Shown here piece after piece: positions 1 through 7,930 of a stretch of 44,104 bases of DNA. Position numbers and translations under genes: made by a program. Origin of the DNA: CAZGXI01 sp964529715 (GTDB lineage Bacteria > Chloroflexota > Anaerolineae > Aggregatilineales > Ch27). The number at the start of each line of letters is the position of its first letter. The first letter of the stretch is position 1. The DNA is taken from assembly GCA_964529715.1 (NCBI GenBank), contig CAZGXI010000039.1, forward strand, positions 1 to 44,104, given 5' to 3'. The notes under the pieces were generated by a model. The model saw only the letters and a list, made by a program, of their open reading frames with translations, made no database searches and was not told the DNA's origin.

Positions 1-15
1 GCAAGGGGGCTTCCC

Positions 16-35
16 CTGTCGCCTAAAGGCGACAG
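16..35. repeat. Short palindrome with TAAA loop
   Basis: An 8-bp perfect stem (CTGTCGCC / GGCGACAG) closes a TAAA loop, with GCTTCCC next to it. The last 70 bases of the window hold the same design (stem CCGCCGCC, TAAA loop, GCTTCCC adjoining, 44039-44058). It is probably a dispersed genomic palindrome rather than a terminator, because no T-run follows. Confidence 0.5.
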
Positions 36-90
36 TCCCCGCCGCCAATTCTTATAGAACGAACGGTAGAGAACGCAGGAATTCCCGGCC

Positions 91-600
91 ATGCGGCGGT
101 GTTCCCGGTGTTACACCGCAAACCCCGAACAGGCGCGTTTTTGTGCGGGTTGCGGCGCTGAGCTTTTCCGGCGGTGTCCCTATTGCCGACGTGTTGTATC
201 CCCGACAGCGCGTTTTTGCCCGGACTGCGGCGCGACGCAGGCTATCTCCCCTGGCTTCTGGCTGAAGGGGCGGCTGACGCCGGCAGCACGCGCCACACTG
301 GTGGCTGCTGCGCGGCGCAGCGGCGGCGTGTTGATCGTGATCGCCGTCGTGTCGGCCATGCTCGTCCCACCCTGGGATGTGCTGGCCGAGATGCTCTTGC
401 TGGTGGTCGGAATGCTCCTGCTGTTGCTGGCAAACCTGTTCGATCCGGCCCGCCGACAGGATGATGGTGATAACGACGCGCCGGACCAGACGTCATCGGG
501 CAGGATCGTGATCATTCCGCCGGACGAGGTCGTGCACATCGACGCCTGGAACGACCACCTCTCGCCGCCCGGCAGCACGCAAGGGCCATATCTGAATTAG
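91..600 (+). CDS. Double zinc-ribbon membrane protein
   Basis: A 169-aa protein of unknown function. Residues 4-48 hold two CxxC...CxxC zinc-ribbon units (cysteines near 4, 7, 18, 21 and 29, 32, 43, 46), a DZR-type fold that usually mediates protein contacts. Two hydrophobic stretches, about 79-96 and 100-115, look like a membrane hairpin, followed by a polar acidic tail. The ATG at 91 has AGGAA about 13 bases upstream. It is convergent with the ArsR-type gene 26 bp away, so the two are not one operon. No catalytic motif is visible. The protein is probably an inner-membrane scaffold with a cytoplasmic zinc-ribbon head; the role is not inferable. Confidence 0.75.
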   Translation: MRRCSRCYTANPEQARFCAGCGAELFRRCPYCRRVVSPTARFCPDCGATQAISPGFWLKGRLTPAARATLVAAARRSGGVLIVIAVVSAMLVPPWDVLAEMLLLVVGMLLLLLANLFDPARRQDDGDNDAPDQTSSGRIVIIPPDEVVHIDAWNDHLSPPGSTQGPYLN

Positions 601-626
601 ATCTTCTTCAGCTTCAGCCATTCTGT

Positions 627-1055
627 TCAGCGATGGCGGACGTGTTCTAGGCTACGCAGCAGCAGGTCGCGCACGTGCTCGTCGTCCAGGCTGTAGTAGA
701 TCTGGCGGCCCAGCCGTCGCCGCCGCACCAGCCGCCATTCACGGAGCGTGCGCAGTTGGTGTGAGACTGCCGATTGCTCCATGTTCAGCAAGGCTGTCAG
801 GTCGTTGACGCACAGTTCGGCGTGCGTTACAAGGGCCGCGATCAGGCGCACGCGGGTGGGATCGGCCAGTGCCTTAAACAGTGCCGCCAACGCGACGGCG
901 GTATCTTCGTCCAGCGCGGCAGCCTGATCATCAGGAGCATCGCCCAGCGGGGGATGGACGGGCAAGTCAGCAATCACCGCGAGGCATTCCTTTGCACATC
1001 CCCGAAGGTGGGGGCCGCTTTTCTCCACCGTAACAGAGGATGCACCGGGCGTCAA
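627..1055 (-). CDS. ArsR/SmtB-family metal-responsive repressor, CzrA-like
   Basis: A 142-aa winged-helix regulator. The core from about 50 to 142 follows the ArsR pattern: LADPTRVRLI, then the recognition helix around EQSAVSHQLRTLREW, then the wing RRRRLGRQIYYSL. The C-terminal helix carries D-x-H, then His 11 and 14 residues after the first His (DDEHVRDLLLRSLEHVRH). This is the alpha-5 zinc-site spacing of CzrA. The alpha-3 site is incomplete (ELCVND has one Cys), although two Cys near residues 20 and 24 exist. The predicted role is derepression on zinc or a similar metal. It lies downstream of the fasciclin gene on the same strand. The start is a TTG with no clear ribosome site; an in-frame GTG nine codons on is possible. 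No metal transporter is adjacent. Confidence 0.88.
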   Translation of the reverse strand: MTPGASSVTVEKSGPHLRGCAKECLAVIADLPVHPPLGDAPDDQAAALDEDTAVALAALFKALADPTRVRLIAALVTHAELCVNDLTALLNMEQSAVSHQLRTLREWRLVRRRRLGRQIYYSLDDEHVRDLLLRSLEHVRHR

Positions 1056-1102
1056 TAGGGAACGTCTTGGAGAACGAGGCTGCCGTACTACCTCAATGAC
1101 CG

Positions 1103-1125
1103 GAGCCGGAGGGATGCTCCGGCTC
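1103..1125 (-). terminator. Hairpin after the fasciclin gene
   Basis: A perfect 9-bp stem (GAGCCGGAG / CTCCGGCTC) with a 5-base loop lies about 50 bp past the fasciclin stop and before the ArsR-type gene. No T-run follows, so it may be a weak terminator or an mRNA-stabilising hairpin between two cotranscribed genes. Confidence 0.45.
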
Positions 1126-1175
1126 TGGTATGAGGAGAGAAAAGGGGAGGTCGTGGGGCAGCTGCCGCCCCAGGC

Positions 1176-2285
1176 TTACTCCGCCGGGGGCAGCAGCACG
1201 CCGTTGATGACGTGGATCACGCCGTTGGTTGCCAGGATGTCCACCACAATCACTTCGATGCTGTCGTTCAAGAGCACCCGGCCATCCTCGATGGTGATGC
1301 TGATCTCGCTACCCTGGAGGGTTTCCACCGCGTCCAGGCCCACCACATCGGTGGAGAGCGCCGCAGCGCCGACCACGTGATAGAGCAGGATGTCGGTCAG
1401 GGTGGCGGTGTCGGCCAGCAGGGCGGCAGGCTCGATGCCCAGCGCCTCGAACGCGGCGGCGAAGGCCTCATCGGTCGGGGCGAAGACGGTGAAGGGGCCT
1501 TCGCCCGACAGGGCCTCGGCCAGGTCAGCCGCCTGCACTGCTGCCAGCAGGGTGCTGAAGCCAGGCAGGCCGGCAACCATCTGAGCGATATTGGCCGTCG
1601 GGGTGATCTCGGCGAACAGACGGAAGTCTTCCGGGAAGGTGCCGATGGCGGCCAGGAAGTACAGGCGGCCTGCCGACAGCGTGACCGGGTTCAGCTCGTC
1701 AAAGACTACTGTCTCCGGGTCGCCCGCCGCCGTCACCACGATGGGGTACTCGCCTGCCGGGACGCTGAGGATGCCGTATTCGTTAAAGGGCAGTTCCTCA
1801 GCCAGGGCGGTGCCGTCCGCCAGGCGGATGTCCACTGCCGGGGCGTTGCTGATGCCATGCAGCACCAACACTTTGGCCGCGATGGGGTCGAGCGCACCGA
1901 GGGCCTCGGTTTCGTCGATCACGATCGGGCCGAACGACTCGTCGGCAAGCTGGCCGGTGGCGGCGATGGTGTAGTCGCTGCCCGCTGCGAAGGTGAGGTC
2001 CACCGGGCCGATCACGGCGGCGTCAATGCCGGCGCCCGCCGGGGCGACCGCGATGCTGTACGTGCCCGCCGGGACTTCCAGATAGTCGCTCATGGCGGGG
2101 TAGGCGACTTCGGTCAGGACTGCCTCGCCGTTCACGAACACGTCCACCGCCGGGGCATCGACGGCGAAGTGGGCGACGCGCACGCGCGCCATCTCATCGG
2201 CCATTTCCTGCCCCGCTACGGTCAGGGCGGCGCTCATGAGCAGCACGACCACCAACAGAGACACAACCAGACGCTTGATCTTCAT
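1176..2285 (-). CDS. Secreted DUF4397-fasciclin domain protein
   Basis: A 369-aa exported protein. The start is the ATG at 2285, chosen because AAGGAG sits 8 bases upstream and a signal peptide follows at once (MKIKRLVVSLLVVVLL..., cleavage near AGQ). Residues about 33-235 match the DUF4397 beta-sandwich pattern (VRVAHFAVDAPAVDVFVNG, later VLHGISNAPAVDIRL). Residues about 235-369 are one fasciclin (FAS1) domain, with GPFTVFAPTDEAF, LLYHVVG and NGVIHVINGVLLP. FAS1 domains mediate cell-surface or matrix adhesion. No LPXTG or membrane anchor is visible at the C-terminus, so the protein is probably released or wall-associated. The ArsR-like regulator lies directly downstream. Confidence 0.9.
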   Translation of the reverse strand: MKIKRLVVSLLVVVLLMSAALTVAGQEMADEMARVRVAHFAVDAPAVDVFVNGEAVLTEVAYPAMSDYLEVPAGTYSIAVAPAGAGIDAAVIGPVDLTFAAGSDYTIAATGQLADESFGPIVIDETEALGALDPIAAKVLVLHGISNAPAVDIRLADGTALAEELPFNEYGILSVPAGEYPIVVTAAGDPETVVFDELNPVTLSAGRLYFLAAIGTFPEDFRLFAEITPTANIAQMVAGLPGFSTLLAAVQAADLAEALSGEGPFTVFAPTDEAFAAAFEALGIEPAALLADTATLTDILLYHVVGAAALSTDVVGLDAVETLQGSEISITIEDGRVLLNDSIEVIVVDILATNGVIHVINGVLLPPAE

Positions 2286-2306
2286 TTTTTCTGTCTCCTT
2301 GTACAC

Positions 2307-2366
2307 AGCTAAATTTGTAACGATATACTCGTCAATAACGATACAATTGTATAGGTTTAAAGTCAA
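2307..2366 (-). promoter_or_regulatory. Fasciclin-gene promoter region with palindrome
   Basis: Two overlapping sigma70-like pairs read toward the fasciclin gene: TTGACT (2366-2361), 17 bp, TATCGT (2343-2338); and TTGACG (2335-2330), 17 bp, TTAGCT (2312-2307). A perfect 12-bp palindrome ATACAATTGTAT (2341-2352) overlaps the first. A direct repeat TAACGATA occurs at 2318-2325 and 2336-2343. The stretch is AT-rich against a GC-rich background. The palindrome could be an operator for the neighbouring ArsR-type protein, but that is inference. Confidence 0.5.
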
Positions 2367-2460
2367 GAAGGGGAGATGAGAGGCTGTTAAGCCAGGGATA
2401 AATAATCGATAAATCGGGGTAGATATAACCGCAAACCGGCGGCTGCCGCCGGGAATGCCC

Positions 2461-3756
2461 CTATTTCGCCGCCGGAGCGCCGCCGACCTTCGGCTCGCGC
2501 ACCAGGGCGAAGAAGACGATCAGGCCAACGGCGCGCAGAATGCCGGAGAGGTGAAACATCGGCGCAAAGCCGACCGTCTCGACCAGCCAGCCGCCGATGG
2601 CCGGGCCGGCGGCAGCGGCCAGCGCCACAATCGTGCTGTGCAAAGCGACATAGCGCGGACGGTTTTCGTCTGGTGTGGCGGCCAGCAGCAGGTTAAACGC
2701 CCCCATGTTGTAGCCGGCCCAGGCCACGGCGCTGATAATCTCGATCAAAAAGCCCTGCCAGAGCTGCGTGACGCCCGACCATAGCAATGGCAGCAGCGGG
2801 ATACCCACGCTGAAACGCATGATCCAGGTATTGCCCCGGCGGTCTTGCCAGGGACCGAACAGGCGCATTGCCACCAGCCCGATCAGGCCGTTGAAGGTGG
2901 TGATCAAACCGATAGTGCCCACATCGAAGCCCAGTTGCTTCGACTGGAACACCTGGAAGAACGGCCCGGCTATCGTCGCCCCAAACATCAAGACGACGTG
3001 CGCGGTGGTGAAGGTCACATATTCGCGCGGCAGGGCCAGCCGCGTGCCTTTGGGCTGCGCCGGGCGAGTCACGGCGGCGGACGGGCGAGTGCGCGGTGCA
3101 GGCGGGCGTTCGGGCAGGCGGCTGTAGTAGTAGATTGAAATCGCGCCGATGCCGAGCGCCAGTGCCAGGTTAAGCTGGTAGCCGCCCGGCGAGCCGATCA
3201 GGTTGATGATCAACCCTGCCACCGGGATGGTCGCCAGGCGCGCCAGGCTGATCACGATGTTGCGCGAGGCGAAGTATTCCCCACGCAGGCGCAGCGGCAC
3301 CAGGTCCGCCGAGAGAGCCGTCCAGGCCGGGCCGCCCAGCGCGGCAAACGCCGACATGGCAACCCAGGCGATCAGCACCAGCCACACTGCGCGCGTATCG
3401 CCCAGCAACCAGGGTGCGATCATCATCACCAGCCACATCAACCGCGATAGCACGCCGCCGCTGAGCACCACGAGCTTGTACCTGCCGGTGCGCTCGGCCA
3501 GCAGCGCGCCAGGGACCGAGACCGCCGCCCCGGCCAGTTGCAGCAGGGTGTTTGCCAGCCCGATCTGCCCGCTGGTGGCCCCCAGCGCCAACAGATACAG
3601 TGTGTAGTACGAATCCACCAGCGCGCCTGACAGGGAGGCGAACAGCCCATCCAGCCAGAAAAAGCGCAAGCTGTTTTGCTGCACTTCCGACAGATCGGCC
3701 ACGCGCGGATAGCCCAGACGGTGCGCGATCCCGCCCGGCAGGGGAAGTTTTTCCAC
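2461..3756 (-). CDS. Major facilitator superfamily transporter
   Basis: A 431-aa membrane protein with about 12 hydrophobic segments in two halves, separated by a Pro/Arg-rich cytoplasmic loop near residues 215-235. MFS-type loops are visible (ALLAERTGRYKLVVLSGG after TM2; FGPWQDRRGNTWIMR in the second half). The start is taken as the GTG at 3756, because AGGAG lies 8 bases upstream; the more upstream ATG lacks such a site. The substrate cannot be told. The gene is divergent from the kinase gene across about 143 bp, so the two may share control sequences. Confidence 0.85.
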   Translation of the reverse strand: MEKLPLPGGIAHRLGYPRVADLSEVQQNSLRFFWLDGLFASLSGALVDSYYTLYLLALGATSGQIGLANTLLQLAGAAVSVPGALLAERTGRYKLVVLSGGVLSRLMWLVMMIAPWLLGDTRAVWLVLIAWVAMSAFAALGGPAWTALSADLVPLRLRGEYFASRNIVISLARLATIPVAGLIINLIGSPGGYQLNLALALGIGAISIYYYSRLPERPPAPRTRPSAAVTRPAQPKGTRLALPREYVTFTTAHVVLMFGATIAGPFFQVFQSKQLGFDVGTIGLITTFNGLIGLVAMRLFGPWQDRRGNTWIMRFSVGIPLLPLLWSGVTQLWQGFLIEIISAVAWAGYNMGAFNLLLAATPDENRPRYVALHSTIVALAAAAGPAIGGWLVETVGFAPMFHLSGILRAVGLIVFFALVREPKVGGAPAAK

Positions 3757-3800
3757 AGCGGCGTCTCCTGGTAACAGCCCGATACCCATGCTACAGCCGC

Positions 3801-3829
3801 ATTCTACACCATTCCCGCCGCCCTGTCGC
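3801..3829 (-). promoter_or_regulatory. Candidate promoter of the MFS gene
   Basis: On the minus strand TAGAAT (3806-3801) lies 17 bp from GCGACA (3829-3824), 45 bp upstream of the chosen GTG start. The -10 is good and the -35 weak. For the opposite strand a lone TACAAT at 3853-3858 precedes the kinase gene without a matching -35. Confidence 0.35.
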
Positions 3830-3899
3830 CCGCGCCGTTCGTCGGAAGGGTGTACAATACCTTGCCAGGCGATCTTTGGTGGAACAAGGATGGTGCGGT

Positions 3900-6800
3900 A
3901 TGAACCCCCTGGTCGGCAAAACGCTCGGCGGCTACCAGATTCTCGAACAGATCGGTATGGGCGGCATGGCGACCATTTACAAAGCCTATCAGAGCAGCAT
4001 GGATCGCTTCGTGGCGATCAAGGTGCTGCCGCCGCAGATGGTCACAGAAGATGCCGCCTTTCTGGGGCGTTTCCAGCAGGAAGCCAAAACCATCGCCAAA
4101 CTGGAACACCACCATATCCTGCCGGTTTATGACTACGGCGAGGCTGAAGGTTACACCTATTTGGTGATGCGCTACCTGGAAGGCGGCACGCTTAAGGACC
4201 TCATCGAAGAAGGGCCGGTCCCGTTCGCGCGGGCGGCGCGGCTGGTCAGGCAGGTGGCCGACGCGCTGGAATATGCTCACCAGCAGGGCGTCGTACACCG
4301 CGATGTGAAGCCTTCTAACGTGCTGCTGGACGCGCATGACAATGCCTACCTGATGGACTTCGGCATTGCCAAGCTGCTCTCCGGCTCGGCGCGCTTCACC
4401 GGCACCGACATGCTGATCGGCACGCCCGCCTACATGTCGCCGGAGCAGGCGTCCGGCCATCCTGCCGACGCGCGCAGTGACATCTACTCCCTCGGCGTGA
4501 TCCTATATGAGATGGTCACAGGGCAGGCCCCCTACGCCGCCGAGACGCCGATGGCCGTCATGCTCAAGCACATCCAGGCGCCCCTGACCCCGCCGCGCAC
4601 CCTGCGCCATGACCTGCCGCCTGCGCTGGAGCGGATCATCCTCAAAGCGATGGCGAAAGACCCCGCTCAACGCTATCAGTGCGCCGCCGACATGGCCGCC
4701 GCGCTGGAGCAATCTCTGGCCGAAGCGCCAACCGAGCGGCTGGCGTCCACCGCCGCGCGTCCGACCATCCCCACCGACGCGACCGTCCAGGCCGCTGCGC
4801 CGGCCCGTCGGGGTGTTCCGCCGATGGCCTATCTGATCGGCGGGATCGTCCTCTTTGGCCTGCTGTCACTGTTGATCGTGCTGGCAACGGGTGGAAGCGG
4901 TATCCCCGCCGCCGGAACGCCGATCATCGACGCGGCGGCAACCGACCGCGCCAAGACCCAGGAAGCCGCCAACGCGCTCCTTCCGGCGGCGAGCGCCACC
5001 CAGGCCGCCCTTGAAACCGCCCAGGCAGCAGCAGTCACGGCAGCCGTGCCGACACAGGTTTTGGTGCAGGGCCGCGCCGCCTGGGAGTACTACGCCAGTA
5101 CGCGGCATGTGAACGATCTGCTGCTGGTTGGGGATGCGGTCTACGCTGCGACGGGCGGCGGGCTGATCCGCTGGACGACGGGCGGCCAGGCGCGGCGCTT
5201 TCTGCCGACGGATGGGCTGCCCTTCATGGCGATCAACACCCTGGCCGCTGCGCCGGATGGGTCGCTGTGGCTGGGTGGGCGCGAACTCGGCGTCGCCCAC
5301 CTGCGGATCGAGGGAGACGCGCTGACCGATGTGGAATATTTCGATGAGTCCGACGGCCTGACCAGCCCGGAGATTTATACCCTGCTGATCGATGCTGACG
5401 GCGGCGTGTGGGCCGGGCAGTCCTGGGGAGGTGTGGCTTATTATGATGGTGTCAACTGGCGTGGCGAAGCGCCCGTCCCACTGGACGACCCGGCGCTGGA
5501 AGCCATCGGCGGAAATGTCTATGCCATCATCCAGAGCGACGACGGCGCGCTCTGGCTGGGCATGGACGGTGGTCTGGCACGCTGGGAGCCGACGGATGAC
5601 GTTTGGCAGACCTTTACCGTCGGGGAAACCCTGGGCGTCGGCATGATCTTTGAGGACCGCGACGGCCTGGTCTACTTCGCCGCCGGGGAACGCCTGTGGC
5701 GCGCGCCCCGCGATGCCCCTAACCCGGTCGTGGGCGAGGCGCTGGATGACTGGAAGGACGGCGGATGCTGGATCCAACGCATGATCCAGGCGGCGGACGG
5801 CTCTTTCTGGCTGACCTGCTCCGGCAATGTGATCCATTACACGCCGGACGGCGGGCGGCGGGAGGTTTACGGGGATGGGGATGGCTTGCCTGGCTGGACC
5901 ACCGGCCCGCTCCTCCAGGACGCGCAAGGGTATATCTGGGTCGGGACGAACAACGGGATCGGCGTTTTCGACGGGCGGCGCTGGCGGGCGCTGCGGCTCG
6001 AAAACGACCCGCCCGACCTGGACGCCTTTACGTCCTTGCAGCAGACCGCCGACGGCCTGATCTGGGCAGTGGACACTTACCCGGCCCGCGTGGTTGGCTT
6101 CGATCCGGTCAGTGGCGAATGGCAGGATTATGATGTGGCGGACGTGGGCACGAGTGCCCTGCTCGTGACCGGGGATGCCGCGTCGCGGGTGCTGTGGGTT
6201 GCTTCCTACGAGGATGGCCTGTTCCGCTACGACGTCGCCAGCGGTGAAACGGAGCACTTCACCACGCAGACCGGCCTCGCTAGCGATCAGGTATATGCCC
6301 TGGCCGCCGATGGCGGCGGGCGCGTGTGGATCGGCACGGCGGCGGGAGTTCAGCGCCTTGACCCGGCGAGTGGCACATTTGTCGGCTACACCGACGACGC
6401 CGGGGGCCAGCCGCTAGGCAGCATCGCCGTGCTCTACGTGGCCCCAGATGGCGTCCTGTGGGCGGGCCACCGCGACGATGATACGGATGAGATAGAGGAA
6501 CGCGCCTGGTTATTCACCTACGATCCCAGCCAGGATGCCTTCCAGCGCGTCACCGCCGCCAACGCGCCCTCCGCCGAGGGCGATTCTGGCTACCTGTGGG
6601 ACCTGTCCGCCGACGCTGACGGCAGCCTGTGGGCGGTGGTCAGCTACGGCAGCATTTACACCTGGGACGGCCAGGTATGGCAGCAGTTGACCGAGGAGGA
6701 CCGGGCGCCGCGCTGGGCGCAGTTCTCGGCGGTTGCCGCCGCGCCGGGCGGTGGGGTGTGGGTTGGCTCGCCGACCTATGGCCTGTACCGCCTGGACGAC

Positions 6801-6932
6801 GAGGGCTGGTATCAGGTTCCCTGGGACGCGGGCTTCGGTGCGCGCGCGGCGCTGGACCTGCTGGCGGCCCGCGACGGCACGCTGTGGATCGGGCTGTACG
6901 GCGGCCTGGCGCACCTGGTGGGCGAGCCGTAG
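3900..6932 (+). CDS. Transmembrane Ser/Thr kinase with extracellular beta-propeller
   Basis: A 1010-aa receptor-type PknB-family kinase. Residues 12-270 hold a complete kinase domain: glycine loop IGMGGMATIYKAY (18-30), Lys41 in VAIK, catalytic HRD with Asp135 (VVHRDVKPSN), DFG Asp153, and GTPAYMSPEQ closing the activation segment, whose Thr/Ser residues are likely autophosphorylation sites. One membrane span lies at about 309-331. The outer part, about 385-1010, consists of about 13 Reg_prop-like repeats of the form DG-x-hydrophobic-W-x-G, enough for two propellers. In other proteins such propellers sense ligands. The ATG at 3900 has AAGGA 9 bases upstream. No phosphatase gene adjoins. The last 15 codons plus stop recur downstream as part of a 59-bp repeat. 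Confidence 0.92.
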   Translation: MNPLVGKTLGGYQILEQIGMGGMATIYKAYQSSMDRFVAIKVLPPQMVTEDAAFLGRFQQEAKTIAKLEHHHILPVYDYGEAEGYTYLVMRYLEGGTLKDLIEEGPVPFARAARLVRQVADALEYAHQQGVVHRDVKPSNVLLDAHDNAYLMDFGIAKLLSGSARFTGTDMLIGTPAYMSPEQASGHPADARSDIYSLGVILYEMVTGQAPYAAETPMAVMLKHIQAPLTPPRTLRHDLPPALERIILKAMAKDPAQRYQCAADMAAALEQSLAEAPTERLASTAARPTIPTDATVQAAAPARRGVPPMAYLIGGIVLFGLLSLLIVLATGGSGIPAAGTPIIDAAATDRAKTQEAANALLPAASATQAALETAQAAAVTAAVPTQVLVQGRAAWEYYASTRHVNDLLLVGDAVYAATGGGLIRWTTGGQARRFLPTDGLPFMAINTLAAAPDGSLWLGGRELGVAHLRIEGDALTDVEYFDESDGLTSPEIYTLLIDADGGVWAGQSWGGVAYYDGVNWRGEAPVPLDDPALEAIGGNVYAIIQSDDGALWLGMDGGLARWEPTDDVWQTFTVGETLGVGMIFEDRDGLVYFAAGERLWRAPRDAPNPVVGEALDDWKDGGCWIQRMIQAADGSFWLTCSGNVIHYTPDGGRREVYGDGDGLPGWTTGPLLQDAQGYIWVGTNNGIGVFDGRRWRALRLENDPPDLDAFTSLQQTADGLIWAVDTYPARVVGFDPVSGEWQDYDVADVGTSALLVTGDAASRVLWVASYEDGLFRYDVASGETEHFTTQTGLASDQVYALAADGGGRVWIGTAAGVQRLDPASGTFVGYTDDAGGQPLGSIAVLYVAPDGVLWAGHRDDDTDEIEERAWLFTYDPSQDAFQRVTAANAPSAEGDSGYLWDLSADADGSLWAVVSYGSIYTWDGQVWQQLTEEDRAPRWAQFSAVAAAPGGGVWVGSPTYGLYRLDDEGWYQVPWDAGFGARAALDLLAARDGTLWIGLYGGLAHLVGEP

Positions 6933-6943
6933 AATCGAGGGCG
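6885..6943. repeat. 59-bp direct repeat, copy 1 (kinase 3' end)
   Basis: This covers the last codons of the kinase gene, its TAG stop and 11 bases beyond. It matches 7587-7645 at 58 of 59 positions; the one difference is C versus G at repeat position 21. Because it is in frame with the kinase propeller (WIGLYGGLAHLVGEP), this is the ancestral copy. The two copies bracket the DUF433/DUF5615 gene pair. Confidence 0.95.
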
Positions 6944-6981
6944 GTGTTGATGAGAGCGTCATTGTAAGAGGGTTATGCAGA

Positions 6982-7221
6982 GTGGAACACCAGCTTGCAC
7001 GGCGAATCGTTGTCTCCCGTGACGTGTGTCACGGCAAGCCCCGGATCGAAGGCACGCGAATCATGGTGTATCAGATTCTTGATTTGCTGGCCGCAGGCAA
7101 GACTATCGCAGAGATCACCTCTGAAGACTATTATCCCGATGTGACTGCCGTTGACGTGCTGGCCTGCGTTGCCTATGCCAGCCGGGTTCTTCAAAACGAG
7201 GAGATCGTGCCGACGGCATGA
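6982..7221 (+). CDS. DUF433-family antitoxin
   Basis: A 79-aa protein matching the DUF433 pattern: RIVVSRDVCHGKPRIEGTRI, then VYQILDLLAAGKTIAEI, then YYPDVTAVDVLACVAYA. This helical, HTH-like family is commonly paired with PIN-like DUF5615 toxins and treated as the antitoxin. The start is taken as the GTG at 6982, the only plausible in-frame start close to the conserved block; a nearby ATG at 6975 is out of frame. It overlaps the next gene by 4 bp (ATGA), typical of translational coupling in toxin-antitoxin pairs. The pair lies between two 59-bp repeats. Confidence 0.85.
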   Translation: MEHQLARRIVVSRDVCHGKPRIEGTRIMVYQILDLLAAGKTIAEITSEDYYPDVTAVDVLACVAYASRVLQNEEIVPTA

Positions 7222-7577
7222 GCATTCTGCTGGATCACTGTGTTCCGCACAGGTATCTACGCCTGCTCAAAGCCTGGGGCTACCCGGTCAGCCTGCTTCG
7301 AGAGCACACGAGGCCAGACGCCCCTGACCTTGACGTGATCCGCCTGGCAAAGCGGCTGGATGCCGTTTTACTGACCGTCGATAGCGATTTTGCCAATGTC
7401 ATCGACTATCCACCTCAGGACTATCCGGGTATCGTGATTTTGCGCTACAGGCCGGAACAGGAGGATGCTGTAACGGCTGCGCTGGAAGTTGCCTTGCGCG
7501 ACCTGTACCGCGACGGCCTGCGCGGCGTTTTAGTCATTGTGACGGCAGGCCGTTACCGCGTCCGGCGTCCAGGTTGA
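7218..7577 (+). CDS. DUF5615 PIN-like toxin
   Basis: A 119-aa protein with the DUF5615 layout: N-terminal ILLDHCVP, central LDVIRLAKRLDAVLLTVDSDFANV, and a C-terminal part with GIVILRYRP. The acidic residues in LLDHC, DLDVI and TVDSDF would form the metal-binding active site of the PIN-like ribonuclease fold. It is probably the toxin partner of the DUF433 protein encoded just upstream with a 4-bp overlap. The stop is 10 bp before the second copy of the 59-bp repeat. The RNA target is unknown. Confidence 0.85.
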   Translation: MSILLDHCVPHRYLRLLKAWGYPVSLLREHTRPDAPDLDVIRLAKRLDAVLLTVDSDFANVIDYPPQDYPGIVILRYRPEQEDAVTAALEVALRDLYRDGLRGVLVIVTAGRYRVRRPG

Positions 7578-7585
7578 GAAACAGC

Positions 7586-7867
7586 ATGGATCGGGCTGTA
7601 CGGCGGGCTGGCGCACCTGGTGGGCGAGCCGTAGAATCGAGGGCGCAACCGGTAAAGGAGCAGCTCGACGAGCTATCCTTTGAACAGCAGCGGCGCGTGC
7701 TGGACTTTGCGCGGAAGGTCAAGACCGAAACTCTGCCTGAGGGTACACCCGGTGAAGTGTTGTGGGAACTGGCCCGTAGCATCAACTTCGATCCGGAGGA
7801 CCTCAAAGAGATCGCAGAGGCCATCGAGACGGAATGCGAGAGGATCGATTGGGATGGCTGGCAATAG
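7586..7867 (+). pseudogene. Chimeric orphan antitoxin-like ORF
   Basis: The C-terminal about 70 residues (VKEQLDELSFEQQRRVLDFA through IDWDGWQ) resemble the small DUF2281-like antitoxins seen next to PIN or RelE toxins. The expected N-terminal Met just before VKEQ is missing. Instead the frame runs upstream through the 59-bp repeat to an ATG at 7586, adding about 20 Arg/Ala-rich residues that are simply the kinase tail read in another frame. No toxin gene follows. It may be a decayed antitoxin or a newly fused small protein. A TTG at 7574 is another possible start, and the ribosome site is poor. Confidence 0.6.
7587..7645. repeat. 59-bp direct repeat, copy 2
   Basis: Near-identical copy of 6885-6943, displaced by 702 bp. 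Here it is no longer joined to the upstream propeller codons, and it is read in another frame by the chimeric ORF that starts at 7586. It marks the right border of the DUF433/DUF5615 segment. Confidence 0.95.
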
Positions 7868-7930
7868 GTGTATCCCTGGTATGGACGATATTTTCAGCGC
7901 AGTCGAAGGCTTGCCGGTCGAAACGTGGTG

